64,000 bases of DNA from the NCBI GenBank assembly GCA_964035015.1, contig OZ036005.1, positions 14,363,968 to 14,427,967 of the forward strand, read 5' to 3'. Under the pieces are notes generated by a model. That model worked only from the letters and a program-made list of their open reading frames with translations, made no database searches and was not told the origin of the DNA. This document shows, piece after piece, positions 33,640 to 43,126 of this stretch (its first letter is position 1; each line of letters begins with the position of its first letter). The stretch is from Corallium rubrum. Its lineage: Eukaryota > Cnidaria > Anthozoa > Scleralcyonacea > Coralliidae. The position numbers and the translations under genes were made by a program.

Positions 33640-34550
33640 CCTTGTTTTAGCCTGTGAACCAAGAGCGGCGTGGACACATAAGCCTCGATAGACTCATTGA
33701 GATACTGTAGACCTATTTTGGTGAGACCATCTGTTTGTAAAGGTATGAACCTTCTGTAGTGTGTCTTATAATCGCTATTGAGACGCCACATCCACTCATG
33801 AAATGGACGGTTGTGTTTGAAACCAGAGTGAGGATTAATCAGGAACTTTTTTTCCCTAGGTACATTCACCATGTTGTCAATCACATAAAGGTGTTCCACG
33901 CCAAACTCCCTCATTAGGCTGCTTCTCGTTTCCGTTTCAAGATGTCTTAGTATACGCCGTGTCGTGAAATAAAGGTGGAAACGCATGATACTGGTAACCA
34001 CTGGGTATACATGTTCTGAGAATTTCAGATGTTCTGCCCCAACGCCACAGCAGTATGAACTGAGGTAGACAGCGAAAATGAGTTGGTAATAAGGTTCATT
34101 GTTATTCCACCATACCACGATGTCCGTCCAACTACTTGGGTTCAGAACTGGTAACCTTGCCATAAAAAAGTCTTGATGATTAACATAAACCCTGAAATTG
34201 TTAAGGTCGTAGTCTATATTGTCGTCTGACAGATATGTAGACTTCGACTCCGAGAAGTCGTATTTTCCCTCAAGGTCACTTTTCCAGCGCCGCTTACCCT
34301 GAACTTTCTGTATCGTACCATCGCCAAGCCATATCTTCGGAAATCTTGGCGGTGTTTTATTTATTGTTAGATACTTAGTGTAGTTTTTATTGTCCTTAAA
34401 CTCCGAATCATCAGTGTATTCGTATGAATTATTATCAGTAGGTCCAAAGAATACACCAGGTTTTGATTGGCCAAACACTGAACTAGTTATGAACTTGGTT
34501 CTATTGGCGTATAGATATTTGGTGAAAAATTCTCTCAAGGTCTTACCCAT
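33636..34550 (-). CDS. 304-aa protein, intact, unknown
   Basis: ATG 34550 sits in GTTATAATGGG and is preferred over upstream in-frame starts because of the shared motif and the 20-bp gap to the divergent integrase start. The longest uninterrupted frame of the cluster. Notable segments: DIVVWWNNNEPYYQLIFAVY, YLSSYCCGVGAEHLKF, NPHSGFKHNRPFHEWMW and a C-terminal LQTDGLTKIGLQYLN. Rich in aromatic residues; no signal peptide. I do not recognise a family; a structural or packaging role would be speculation. Its intactness amid broken neighbours is notable. Confidence 0.65.
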   Translation of the reverse strand: MGKTLREFFTKYLYANRTKFITSSVFGQSKPGVFFGPTDNNSYEYTDDSEFKDNKNYTKYLTINKTPPRFPKIWLGDGTIQKVQGKRRWKSDLEGKYDFSESKSTYLSDDNIDYDLNNFRVYVNHQDFFMARLPVLNPSSWTDIVVWWNNNEPYYQLIFAVYLSSYCCGVGAEHLKFSEHVYPVVTSIMRFHLYFTTRRILRHLETETRSSLMREFGVEHLYVIDNMVNVPREKKFLINPHSGFKHNRPFHEWMWRLNSDYKTHYRRFIPLQTDGLTKIGLQYLNESIEAYVSTPLLVHRLKQG

Positions 34551-34570
34551 TATAACAGAGGTTAGGTTAT
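34551..34570. promoter_or_regulatory. Divergent promoter candidate, integrase / 304-aa gene
   Basis: Only 20 bp separate the two ATGs. Both sides carry TTATA immediately before the start codon (minus strand TTATAATG, plus strand TTATATG), so leaders must be very short or transcription must start elsewhere. Confidence 0.45.
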
Positions 34571-35390
34571 ATGGACGGGGATGTCGGGTTGGAACAGGAA
34601 CTGAGAAATGTCTACTACAACCCGAAAACAGGATATCAGTCGGCTTCCGGATTGTACCAAAAGGCACTGGAGGAAGGTATTGATGTGAGTAGGAAGATGA
34701 TCCAGGATTGGTTGAAAACACAGGACACATACACGAGGTACAAACCGGTTGTGAGAAAACATAAGTTTAGACAGACGTTCGTCAACCACCTCGTTGAACA
34801 GATACAGATGGACTTGGTTGATATGGGAAAGTACAAGAACCAGAACAAAGGGTATATTACTGGATCCTAACGGCTGTTGAAATCCTGAGCAGATACGCTT
34901 TCGCCGTTCCCGTTTACAGGAGGGATAAGAGAAACATGACCGGGGCTGTGGCTGAGCTGTTGGAACAGTTCAAAGACCGATTTGGTAGTTACCCCGACCT
35001 AGCCCAGTTCGACGACGGAAAGGAGTTTTACAACGTCGGTGTGAAGGACCTCCTGAAGGAACGTAACATTGAGTACTTCAGTACGTACTCAGACAAGAAA
35101 GCAGCGGTCGTCGAACGGTTCAACAGAACACTAAAAACTGCGATGTGGAAGTATTTCTACACCAAGGGGACGTATAAATGAATCGATGTCCTAGACGATC
35201 TCGTTGGGAACTATAACAACACAAAACACAGTGTTATTCTGCTGAAGCCTAAGGACATAAATAAGTCAAACGAGAATCAGGTTTGGAATACATTGTTCGG
35301 CCTCCATTTTGGTGGTTATCCTTTACCCAAATTTAAGATTGGAGACACTGTGAGGGTGTCAAAGTACAAGAGTATATTTACGAAAGGCTA
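34571..35390 (+). pseudogene. Polinton-type RVE integrase, C-terminally truncated
   Basis: Retroviral-type integrase with catalytic D-D-E: IQMDLVDM near 34805, LAQFDDGKEFYN near 35000 and AAVVERFNRTLK near 35110. The N-terminal helical region (residues 1-60) fits the DNA-binding part. Breaks: a frameshift at about 34865 (ITGS stop) and a TGA at 35179. The C-terminal [16 protein letters not shown] block begins the usual DNA-binding/chromo-like tail, but after FTKGY the sequence becomes the (GTCAACCTT)n minisatellite and the tail is lost. The start ATG 34571 sits in GGTTATATGG. Confidence 0.85.
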
Positions 35391-35605
35391 TGTCAACCTT
35401 GTCAACCTTGTCAACCTTGTCAACCTTGTCAACCTTGTCAACCTTGTCAACCTTGTCAACCTTGTCAACCTTGTCAACCTTGTCAACCTTGTCAACCTTG
35501 TCAACCTTGTCAACCTTGTCAACCTTGTCAACCTTGTCAACCTTGTCAACCTTGTCAACCTTGTCAACCTTGTCAACCATGTAAACCTTGTAAACCTTGT
35601 AAACC
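35391..35605. repeat. 9-bp minisatellite (GTCAACCTT)n
   Basis: About 20 perfect GTCAACCTT units, then GTAAACCTT variants at the right end. Open in several frames because the unit is 9 bp; not a gene. It replaces the integrase C-terminus and forms the outer cap of the 35.4-38.3 kb inverted repeat. Confidence 0.95.
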
Positions 35606-36160
35606 AAGGAGTGCATGTATATCTGCGGGTAGTAGCTTGCGTGGTATATAATTTGTACAAAAATGTGGGTATGTGTATTTCCCTCTGTATTTTTTCAACA
35701 TGATTTTGCTACAGTATCAATTTTATCGTACGCGATGGATCTACCACCATGCGCTCTGGCATGCATGCATACATATCTTTTATGAGTTCTTTGTTTTCTA
35801 GTTGTTTTGGGGGATGGTGCACATGTGCAACATTAACAGTGACGGTTACAAGTTGACCATCAAGGACTTTTAATGACTTTAATATAGCCATGTTCGTTTT
35901 GCTAGGCTGATTTTTAGGGGGAGGAGTTATACCATTAAGGGATCGGAGGGATAATGTAAGCGAGGCATAATAAACATCATTTATTGAATATTTATTGAAC
36001 AAAAACAAGTTTCAACATATTAAAAACGTCAATATTATTTACATCATGACCGTCGCGCATAAATAGACAAACTAAGCGTGGGTGCACTGGAAGCATATGC
36101 CCCCACGTTTACTGAAAAGTGCTCTCATTCAGTGAAAAACTGTCATGTCTCTGACAAAAC

Positions 36161-37319
36161 ATTTCAAAACACGATTCATTTTTTTGGAAATTTCCTCGCA
36201 GAAATCGCCGAAAATGCACTTCTGGGGCATGATATGAAATTCAATTCTGGGGGCTTCGCGCCCTAGGTCCTCCGGGGCCGGAGGGCCCTTTTCAATTTGG
36301 GCCAGGAGCACTCTAGCCCAAAGTTACGCCACTGAACAGAGGTATATTGATATACTAGGGTGACCCCTGTAGCCAGGCCTGACTTGTGCACTGCGACAGA
36401 AGAAAACTTTTACGATCAAATTGAGAGCTAGATTTAACAAATAAGGTTGTACATTTGGTATACTTCATAGACTTGAAAAGTGTCTTATGCATTTAATATA
36501 GGTAGGGGAAAGTAAATGCAATACTGCCAGTGGATCGCCTTTATGTAAGAAACTGTATGGACTGATTTGGTCAAAATCTTTAAATCTTTGACTTTGCTGG
36601 TATTTGACAGTTGGTACATAATAAGGGACTGGTCATTAATTAAAGTGGGGAGGACTGGTGCAAATGAAATATACCGTCAATGTTCAATTCTCTCTCACCC
36701 TCTCCCAAACTGAAGCGTACTTTTTCTGACCCTTCCCCATCCCTTGTTTCAAGACCGTTCATAACTCATATTTTGAATCGTGTTGCCCTCCTGCCTGACT
36801 TAGTGTTTTAGTTCATTCACAGTTTAATATAAAGGCAAAAATGTTCTCCTGCTTCCGTTTAATTAACTGTATTCTTGTTTTATATTAAATACAAAGTTTG
36901 CTATTCATTTTGCTTGCATAAATTTATATGACCCCCCCCCCCCATTTTCCTTTGCATGAAAATCAGTGGCCCTCACTCATTTTGCACCATCCACCGTCTA
37001 ATTAATGACCGGTCCCTAAGTCAACATAGTTACTACTTCCTCGGGAAGACCTCCTTTTTTTTTGGCCCGGCGCCCTTTGATCGCTCGTTGTTCACCGGAC
37101 AATATGCAAATTTGTGAGCTTGAGGGGTCAGTTCAAACACTCAGTTTGACTTCACCGGGATTTTAAAACCTGAATGCTATTGAACAGGCGAGCCTTTTTA
37201 ATAGTCACGAGGTAAAGTTCCCTGTTTCATACTTGAGCTATTACATAAAATGCAGATGTAGGGCAGGGAGAGGCAAAACTTTTCAAAGGCAACTCTTCCA
37301 TTGCCAAATGCCGCTTATG
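36161..37319. other. Centre of the inverted repeat
   Basis: No gene. 36200-36334 is GC-rich and ends GTTACGCCACTG, resembling a hAT-type terminus. The partner end was not found. Confidence 0.4.
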
Positions 37320-37942
37320 TCTTGTCAGAAACATGACACTTTTTAACTGAAAGAGAGCACTTTTCAGTAAACCTGGGGGCATATGCTTCCAGTGCACCCA
37401 CACTTAGTTTGCCTATTTATGCGCGACGGTCATAATGTAAATAATATTCTAAACAGTTACGTCTTGTACAATTTATTCCTGCTTTGACGTTTTTAATATG
37501 TTGAAACTTGTTTTTGTTCAATAAATGTTCAATAAATGATGTTATTATGCCTCGCTTACATTATCTCTCCGATCCCTTAATGGTATAACTCCTCCCCCTA
37601 AAAATCAGCCTAGCAAAATGAACATGGCTATATTAAAGTCATTAAAAATCCATGATGGTCAACTTGTAAACGTCACTGTTAATTTTGCACACGTGCACCA
37701 CCCCCCAAAACAACTAGATAACAAAGAACTCATAAAAGATATGTATGCATGCATGCTAGAGCGCATGGTGGTAGATCCATCGCGTACGATAGAAGTGATA
37801 CTGTAGCAAAATCATGTTGAAAAAAATACAGAGGGAAATGCACATACCCACATTTTTGTATAAATTACACCCATACAGTATATATTACACACACATAGAC
37901 ATACCATGCAAGTTACTACCCGCAGATATACATGCACTCCTT

Positions 37943-38250
37943 GGTTTACAAGGTTTACAAGGTTTACAAGGTTTACAAGGTTTACAAGCCGGTTTACAAG
38001 GTTTACAAGGTTTACAAGGTTTACAAGGTTTACAAGGTTTACAAGGTTTACAAGGTTTACAAGGTTTACAAGGTTTACAAGGTTTACAAGGTTTACAAGG
38101 TTTACAAGGTTTACAAGCCGGTTTACAAGCCGGTTTACAAGGTTTACAAGGTTTACAAGGTTTACAAGGTTTACAAGGTTTACAAGGTTTACAAGGTTTA
38201 CAAGGTTTACAAGGTTTACAAGGTTTACAAGGTTTACAACGTTTACAGGG
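37943..38250. repeat. 9-bp minisatellite (AAGGTTTAC)n
   Basis: About 33 units, inverted counterpart of the array at 35391-35605, but made of the GTAAACCTT variant instead of GTCAACCTT. Three AAGCCGGTTTAC variants occur at irregular spacing. The two arms have thus homogenised to different unit types. Confidence 0.95.
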
Positions 38251-38409
38251 TTACAAGATTTACATGGTTTTTGCATGGTTCCGATAGGGGCCACAGGGGA
38301 TCGGTTGTGGGTTGCTTGGGACAGGACGGGACAGGGATTTAATTAAATTAGCTAGCGAGACATGAACCACAGCCTACAACCGGATTTCTGGTGAAGGGAA
38401 ATTCGAGTG

Positions 38410-39730
38410 TAGACTGTACCCAGTCCCTCCTGAAGACGGCGCGCAGGAGAGAAAAGGAGGGACTGTGGACAATGTCGCTGAAGTTGCACCGTGCCACAGA
38501 ATAGTAATACAACCAGAAGTCCAACTCAAGTGAAAGCTTGTCCGCATTTCTTCAATGCGCAGGCGCGATATTTTACGCCATCCGACGCCATTCTACGCCA
38601 TCCTACGCCATCCTGACAAGTTCCCCCGGCAGTTTTAACCTTCTTTTGAAGGATCAAACTGCCGGGGGAACTTGCCAGGATGGCGTAGGATGGCGTAGGA
38701 TGGCGAGGAATCCAGATGCGCGAGGCGACATGCTCGAGGACATAAACTTCAAAGGTTCCGACGCGAGTTGGACTTCTGGTTGTATTACTATTCTGTGACC
38801 GTGCCCTGAGGAACGCAAAATTCCCATTGGCTAAAATCGTTGATTGACAGGTCAAGCCTAATTAAAATTCAAGAATAATCAATCGTCTGGACGAATGTAG
38901 TTTACAGATTTACGATCTATATCGCATTTTCGCTGTGATATTTGTTTTAATTTTACAACACGAATTAATAGGTTGGCAATTATTTCTTAGTTGAAAGGAA
39001 AAGTAAGTTGTATTTTCTCGACAGGTTAGCTGAAATCAACAGGGCGAGAACGGAGAAGCCGAGAACACGAACGGTCCAGTCTGGTTGTATCCTGGTTGTA
39101 CATACGGTTTGTTTGCTACTTGAAGACAACCTATTCCGATTTGCTGACCATTTCAACATGTAATATACAGCGACTTTTATCTGATATCAGATAATACATT
39201 TCTGATTTCGGCAAGGGACAACGTAACGAAATTTTGTCTCGACGAACATAAACACCGCGTAAACAAGAAAGCCGCGTTCGAATATCTCTTCATCCGACGA
39301 CACGTCTGTAACAAATTTCATATCAAAATAAACCGCAAGGTACTGGAAACATCTTTGTTACAAAATTATAACGGTTTCATTAAATTTCAAAAAGTTGAAA
39401 ACTCCAGGACGCTTTGAGTAGTGAAATATAATTTCAGTTGTCGAATATAAATAGGGAATATGACAGACTTCGATCGCTGTTTGAATCAATATTTTTGTCA
39501 TATTCAAACGATCATGTTGACATATACATAATTTGGTTATATGGGACCGCATGGTTCTACGTTAAGTAAAATTATAAACTCAATCTAACGAATAATATTG
39601 AGAAATTTTAATATAAAATTTTAAAACATTACTGGGGGAGCCTAGGACAAACGCAACTTCAACGACAATGTCCACAGTCCCTCCTTTTCTCTCCCGCCCG
39701 CCGTCTTCAGGAGGGACTGGGTACAGTCTA
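38410..39730. mobile_element. TIR element, 1.3 kb, with nested foldback
   Basis: TIRs start TAGACTGTACCCAGTCCC and extend about 78 bp with a few mismatches (38410-38487, 39651-39730). No clear target duplication (flanks ATTCGAGTG and ATCGACGG). No transposase. A smaller foldback element is inserted next to the left TIR. Confidence 0.75.
38495..38797. mobile_element. Foldback MITE, 303 bp
   Basis: Perfect hairpin-type ends CACAGAATAGTAATAC and its complement; the inner part also folds, with ATGGCGTAGG repeats on each side of a GGCAGTTTTAACC/GGATCAAACTGCC loop. Duplication ACCGTGC (7 bp, perhaps 8) at 38488-38494 and 38798-38804. Confidence 0.85.
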
Positions 39731-40824
39731 ATCGACGGCTGAATCGAAGGCCGAATCGAAGGCTTGAATCGATATCGAAGGCTGAATGTGGTGCATACTT
39801 CACAGTGGTCACGAGATTTACCCAGCGTGCTACAACTCACCGAGCTAGTGGAAAACATTTTTTCGATATTTTGTCCGTTCGGTTCGTATTTATATAATTC
39901 ATTTCGGTTGCTCTTTAATCAATTAACTTTTTGCCGACTGGGGGCAAGAATTTGCCGAATTTGGCGACTCACTGACGAGAGGGGGTAGGGTGGGGGAGTG
40001 TGTCCTCCAACCCCCTACACCGGCTCATTTAGCGCCGCCTCTGCTAACGCGCCAGACGATTTTGCTCGTCATTGGAAGGCCTCTAGGGTTGAAAGGGTTA
40101 ATCAAAGGCTAATACAATATATTTGATTCTTGTCAAGAACAGGGACTTTCATCAGTTTCTATTGCGTTTCGGTCGCAGACCCTACAAAATTATATACATG
40201 GACCAAACTTTTTTCTGATTTTGTTTTTACATCGTTGTAGTTTCGATATCTAAATGCAAGAAGTTTAGAAGGTTGCAGGCCAACGAAAAAGATTAGAAGG
40301 TTGCAGGAATGGTCATTGGAAGGTTGCAGGTTTGAACCCTGTCTGTGGGTCAAAAATATTTTCTGAGTAATTGAGCTTGACGAACGTCCACCATACGTCT
40401 GTTACATTACACTAAGGTCCCAAGCTTACCACATGCACTACATGTACAAGTTATCGTAAAAATACTTCGCAGCCATTAAATTCGAGGAAACACGTGTTTT
40501 TGTCAAACCCACGCGAGGAATGCGCGTTGTTGTAAATTGTCAATCCTGTACCGCGTAACTAGAACGTAAACGGGTTGGTTTTCATATCGGATTGGACTGT
40601 GCAATCGGTTACATAAAGCATTCCGGTATCAATGTACGTAACTGGGGCCTTTTAGTACATTGGATCGGAAATGGTTTCCCGGCTGAGCTCATCATTCCTA
40701 ACACGAAGTACTTGCTTAGTTAATTTGTCTGCTGACCAAAGAGATTTCATGCTCACCCTCATCAGAATCTGAGGATTTTTGTCAGATTTTTGTGTCAGTT
40801 TCTGATTTTTGTGGTTAAAATAAG
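39731..40824. other. Upstream region of the C2CD5-like gene
   Basis: Contains a short degenerate tandem (GGCTGAATCGAA type) at 39735-39790. The 5' UTR and promoter of the host gene should lie here, but I cannot place a start site. No coding frame supported. Confidence 0.45.
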
Positions 40825-40899
40825 ATGAACAATGCCTGGAAAAGTAAAAGTGCGAATACTCTCAGCCAGGGGTTTACCGGTTATGGATCGTTCAAGTGA
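40825..40899 (+). other. Upstream overlapping ORF of the C2CD5-like gene
   Basis: ATG 40825 lies 7 bases before the main ATG, out of frame, and opens a 24-codon frame that stops at 40897-40899 inside exon 1. If both are in the leader, ribosomes must bypass it or the uORF lowers translation. Inference only. Confidence 0.5.
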
Positions 40900-40921
40900 T
40901 TTAGCTGATGCTTTTGCAGAG
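40832..40921 (+). CDS. C2CD5: C2CD5-like gene, exon 1
   Basis: C2CD5 (CDP138) is a calcium- and lipid-binding C2 protein; in mammals it takes part in GLUT4 vesicle delivery at the plasma membrane. Exon 1 gives 30 residues, MPGKVKVRILSARGLPVMDR followed by SSDLADAFAE, the first strands of the C2 domain with the first acidic ligands. It ends in phase 0 at GAG with donor GTTAGT (40922). Together exons 1-4 give about 116 residues of one C2 domain in the correct order, all in phase and with consensus splice sites. The gene runs off the right edge, so most of the protein is not in this window. All repeats from 40.9 to 62.1 kb lie in introns of 10.2, 7.1 and 3.7 kb. Confidence 0.9.
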
Positions 40922-41128
40922 GTTAGTTGTTCTTTAATCTTTAGAGTTAATAGAGTTATCACTTATCAATAGAGCTTGACTTTTTCACTGCCCCTGGCTA
41001 ACCAGACGGTTTTACTCGTCAAAGGGAGAAATCTAGGAGTGAAAGAGTTAATATACATGTAGTACAAACAGTACATATACATTTACTTGTAAAGGCTTCT
41101 AGGACAGCGTCGGCCACGGTTGAAATCC
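40922..41128. other. Start of intron 1, nothing else seen
   Basis: Non-coding. Confidence 0.5.
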
Positions 41129-41176
41129 AAATATTACCAGGGTTAAGTCACGTTGGCCTGAAAAACAGAGAAAAAT

Positions 41177-41216
41177 CTTCTCGACGTTTCGAGCGAAGGC
41201 CCTTCGTCAGGAGAAA
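41177..41216 (-). ncRNA. Candidate minimal hammerhead ribozyme (intact core)
   Basis: On the minus strand TTCTC-CTGACGA...GAAAC-GTC-GAGAA contains the hammerhead core boxes CUGANGA and GAAA, a GUC cleavage triplet and a stem I (TTCTC with GAGAA). Stem II can form GGGC/GCTC with an extra A. Stem III is essentially absent, like the published hammerhead variants linked to Penelope-like elements that act as dimers. Not tested. Confidence 0.5.
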
Positions 41217-41578
41217 TTAGTAAACAACTCACATGTGGTCACGCATATTTATAGCAGAGCTACAATGGGAATCACGTGAACACATGTAAGCCAATAAAAA
41301 CAAAGTAAACAAATAGATTAATATGTAATTTTAGCCTGTGTGCAGGTGCTGACCCAATGTTTTTATTAGCTTACATGTGTTCACGTGATTCCCATTGTAG
41401 CTCTGCTATAAATACACGTGACCACATGTGAGTTGTTGTTTGCAGGTGCTGACCCAATGTAATTTTAGCCTGTGTGCAGGTGCTGACCCATTGTTTTTAT
41501 TGGCTTACATGTGTTCACGTGATTCCCATTGTAGCTCTGCTATAAATACGCGTGACCACATGTGAGTTGTTTACTAAT

Positions 41579-41617
41579 TTCTCCTGACGAAGGGCCTTCG
41601 CTCGAAACATTGAGAAG
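41579..41617 (+). ncRNA. Degenerate hammerhead copy
   Basis: Inverted partner of 41177-41216 with the same core, but the cleavage triplet is changed from GTC to ATT (GAAACATTGAG), so it should be inactive. Confidence 0.45.
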
Positions 41618-41665
41618 ATTTTTCTCTGTTTTTCAGGCCAACGTGACTTAACCCTGGTAATATTT

Positions 41666-42346
41666 ACATCTACTTGAACTTGGACCTTTAGACCAGGGAT
41701 AGTAATGAATGCACTTGTCAAAGTTTAGGCCCAGGGGAGGGGGGATGGGCAAACCACGGGGATTTGACATTTTTTAAAAATTTACATCAAATTCCTTACC
41801 CATGTGACAAACATTTGTGTCAAAATATTAAAGAAAAAAACTTCTCTGTGCAATATTGAATAAAACACAAAAATACAATAAAAACAACTCATATTTTAAT
41901 TTACTTACCAGATTCATCACCACGAAGCAATTTCAAAAAAAGATGGTGGGCTTTTCACTTTTTCCACGCGTGTTTGTAATTGGTGGTCACCAGACTCCTG
42001 CGTGGAAATTTCAAATATCTCCTCTCTCAGGATGGTCATTTTTGTCAAATTCCTTACCCCACGGGGGCATGAAAGTTGCCAAATCCCCTTTGGTTGCCTA
42101 TCCCCCCCCTGGGGCTTAACATTGATAGGTGTATAACGATATGTTTACCAGTATTTTACAGGGCCTTCATTGATAACAGTCGTTGACTGATGGAATTACT
42201 CTGTTTAAAGATATTATATATTCAAACTTTATTCTCGTTCATGATTGGCCAAAACACCCCGCTAATTCTCCATATCTGGAAGCTGACGCGTTATTTCAGC
42301 TGCTGACGTGATCAGCGTGCGATAATACCTCGGCTTCGGCTGATAA
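41666..42346. other. Intron 1, no gene recognised
   Basis: Non-coding; contains GGGGAGGGGGG and CCCCCCCT runs. Confidence 0.45.
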
Positions 42347-42776
42347 CACTTACCTCGACCTTGATTATCCAGATATCACAAAAACCGAATCCAATAATTG
42401 TTTTATTATATATTGTATTCAATCTCGATGTTTTTTAGCTTCCCATGGAGTAAGATGAGCCACCATTTTTTCGTGCTTCCACATAAAAAGATTTCAAAAC
42501 TTTTGCAAGTTGTTCTTTTTCGTTCGGTTCCTGGATTTCTTTTTCTCTAAGATCACTCATAGAAGAGTTCTTTTGCAACTTTGGTCGATCTTTTTGTGTT
42601 TTCAGAGTCTTTGTTTAACTGTATGCGCTTAGCCAATGAAAAGACAGGAAGTTACTACAATGTATAATAAAATATGTTATCTGCCAAAGCTGAAGGCTGA
42701 AGCTGATAATGTGGTCTGAGACCTTGATAATTCTTGATATCAAAAAAGTCGAATTCAATAATTGTTTTATTATATA
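42347..42776. repeat. Pair of ~75-bp direct repeats
   Basis: 42347-42418 and 42697-42776 share CTGATAA...GACCTTGAT and AATAATTGTTTTATTATATA at similar spacing. Possibly both ends of a degraded repeat. Confidence 0.5.
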
Positions 42777-43053
42777 TACATTTCAGTTGAAAATATAAAA
42801 AAAATCACTCCCTCATATGGAGCAGCTGCTCTCAGTAATAATGAACATTTAGTAGCAATACTGTTCGAGTTTCTCTGTTTACATCCTATCACTGTTAAGT
42901 TTGTTTTCTATTTTGTGTGTTCTTAATATTAAAAGTAGTTTAAACGTATATTTGTTGCATGTTTTCACTTGCCCATTGTTTTTTACACCCATGGCTGTCG
43001 TCTTATCTTTTTTCATGCTTAAATAATTTTTTTATTGTAAAATCACTTGTGAC

Positions 43054-43126
43054 TTAAGGCGGTTTTCCACTAGGTGAAAAATGTTGTGCGAAGCGACATA
43101 TGTTGCCTGGTGGAAAACCGCCTTAA
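43054..43126. mobile_element. Tiny TTAA-flanked MITE
   Basis: Inverted ends GGCGGTTTTCCAC and GTGGAAAACCGCC are each flanked by TTAA, as for piggyBac or Kolobok-type insertions. About 65 bp between the TTAA copies. Confidence 0.65.

Larger units (their letters stand above)
26135..35390. mobile_element. Polinton/Maverick-type virus-like element, decayed and truncated
   Basis: A gene-dense 9.3-kb block with protein-primed DNA polymerase B at the left (minus strand) and an RVE integrase at the right (plus strand), the pairing that defines Polinton/Maverick elements and relatives. Between them lie about ten compact genes spaced by tens of bases: a deoxynucleoside kinase, a zinc-finger/nuclease protein, a zinc-ribbon protein and several proteins with one hydrophobic segment. 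I find no recognisable capsid, packaging ATPase or maturation protease. Both ends are missing: the polymerase stops before its palm domain and the integrase runs into a minisatellite. Most genes carry one or two stops or frameshifts, so this is an old endogenous copy. Composition is less AT-rich than the flanks. Confidence 0.8.
35391..38255. repeat. Inverted repeat with minisatellite caps
   Basis: Arms 35391-36160 and 37320-38255 are inverted copies (about 93% by eye) around a 1.15-kb centre. Each arm has a 9-bp minisatellite at its outer end, a (G)TATGTGTATTTCCCTC region, and an open frame of 61 residues shared by both (AILKSLK...MVVDPSRTI). Differences between the two frames are mostly amino-acid changing, so I see no sign of purifying selection. 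It could be two inverted copies of an element terminus or one foldback element; no target duplication could be fixed. Confidence 0.75.
41129..41665. mobile_element. Palindromic repeat, Penelope-associated
   Basis: Arms starting AAATATTACCAGGGTTAAGT at both ends, with TATAAATA-containing inner parts. The right half carries an extra partial copy (41358-41450). The CTCCTGACGAAGGGCC...CGAAAC blocks match repeats I associate with Penelope-like retroelement termini (from memory). Confidence 0.7.

Noticed and set aside
35293..35703. Repeating NLVNLV frame continuing the integrase
   Set aside because: Comes from the 9-bp minisatellite; frames are open on both strands. Only the part before 35390 is integrase.
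35709..37806. A shared 61-residue frame in both arms as a conserved small protein
   Set aside because: Most differences between the arms change amino acids, so no sign of selection for protein function.
35391..38250. CRISPR-like array because of regular short repeats
   Set aside because: Units are contiguous 9-mers without spacers, in a eukaryotic sequence.
37812..38346. Four overlapping repeat frames (VYK, FTR, LQG, VNL)
   Set aside because: All are products of the 9-bp array.
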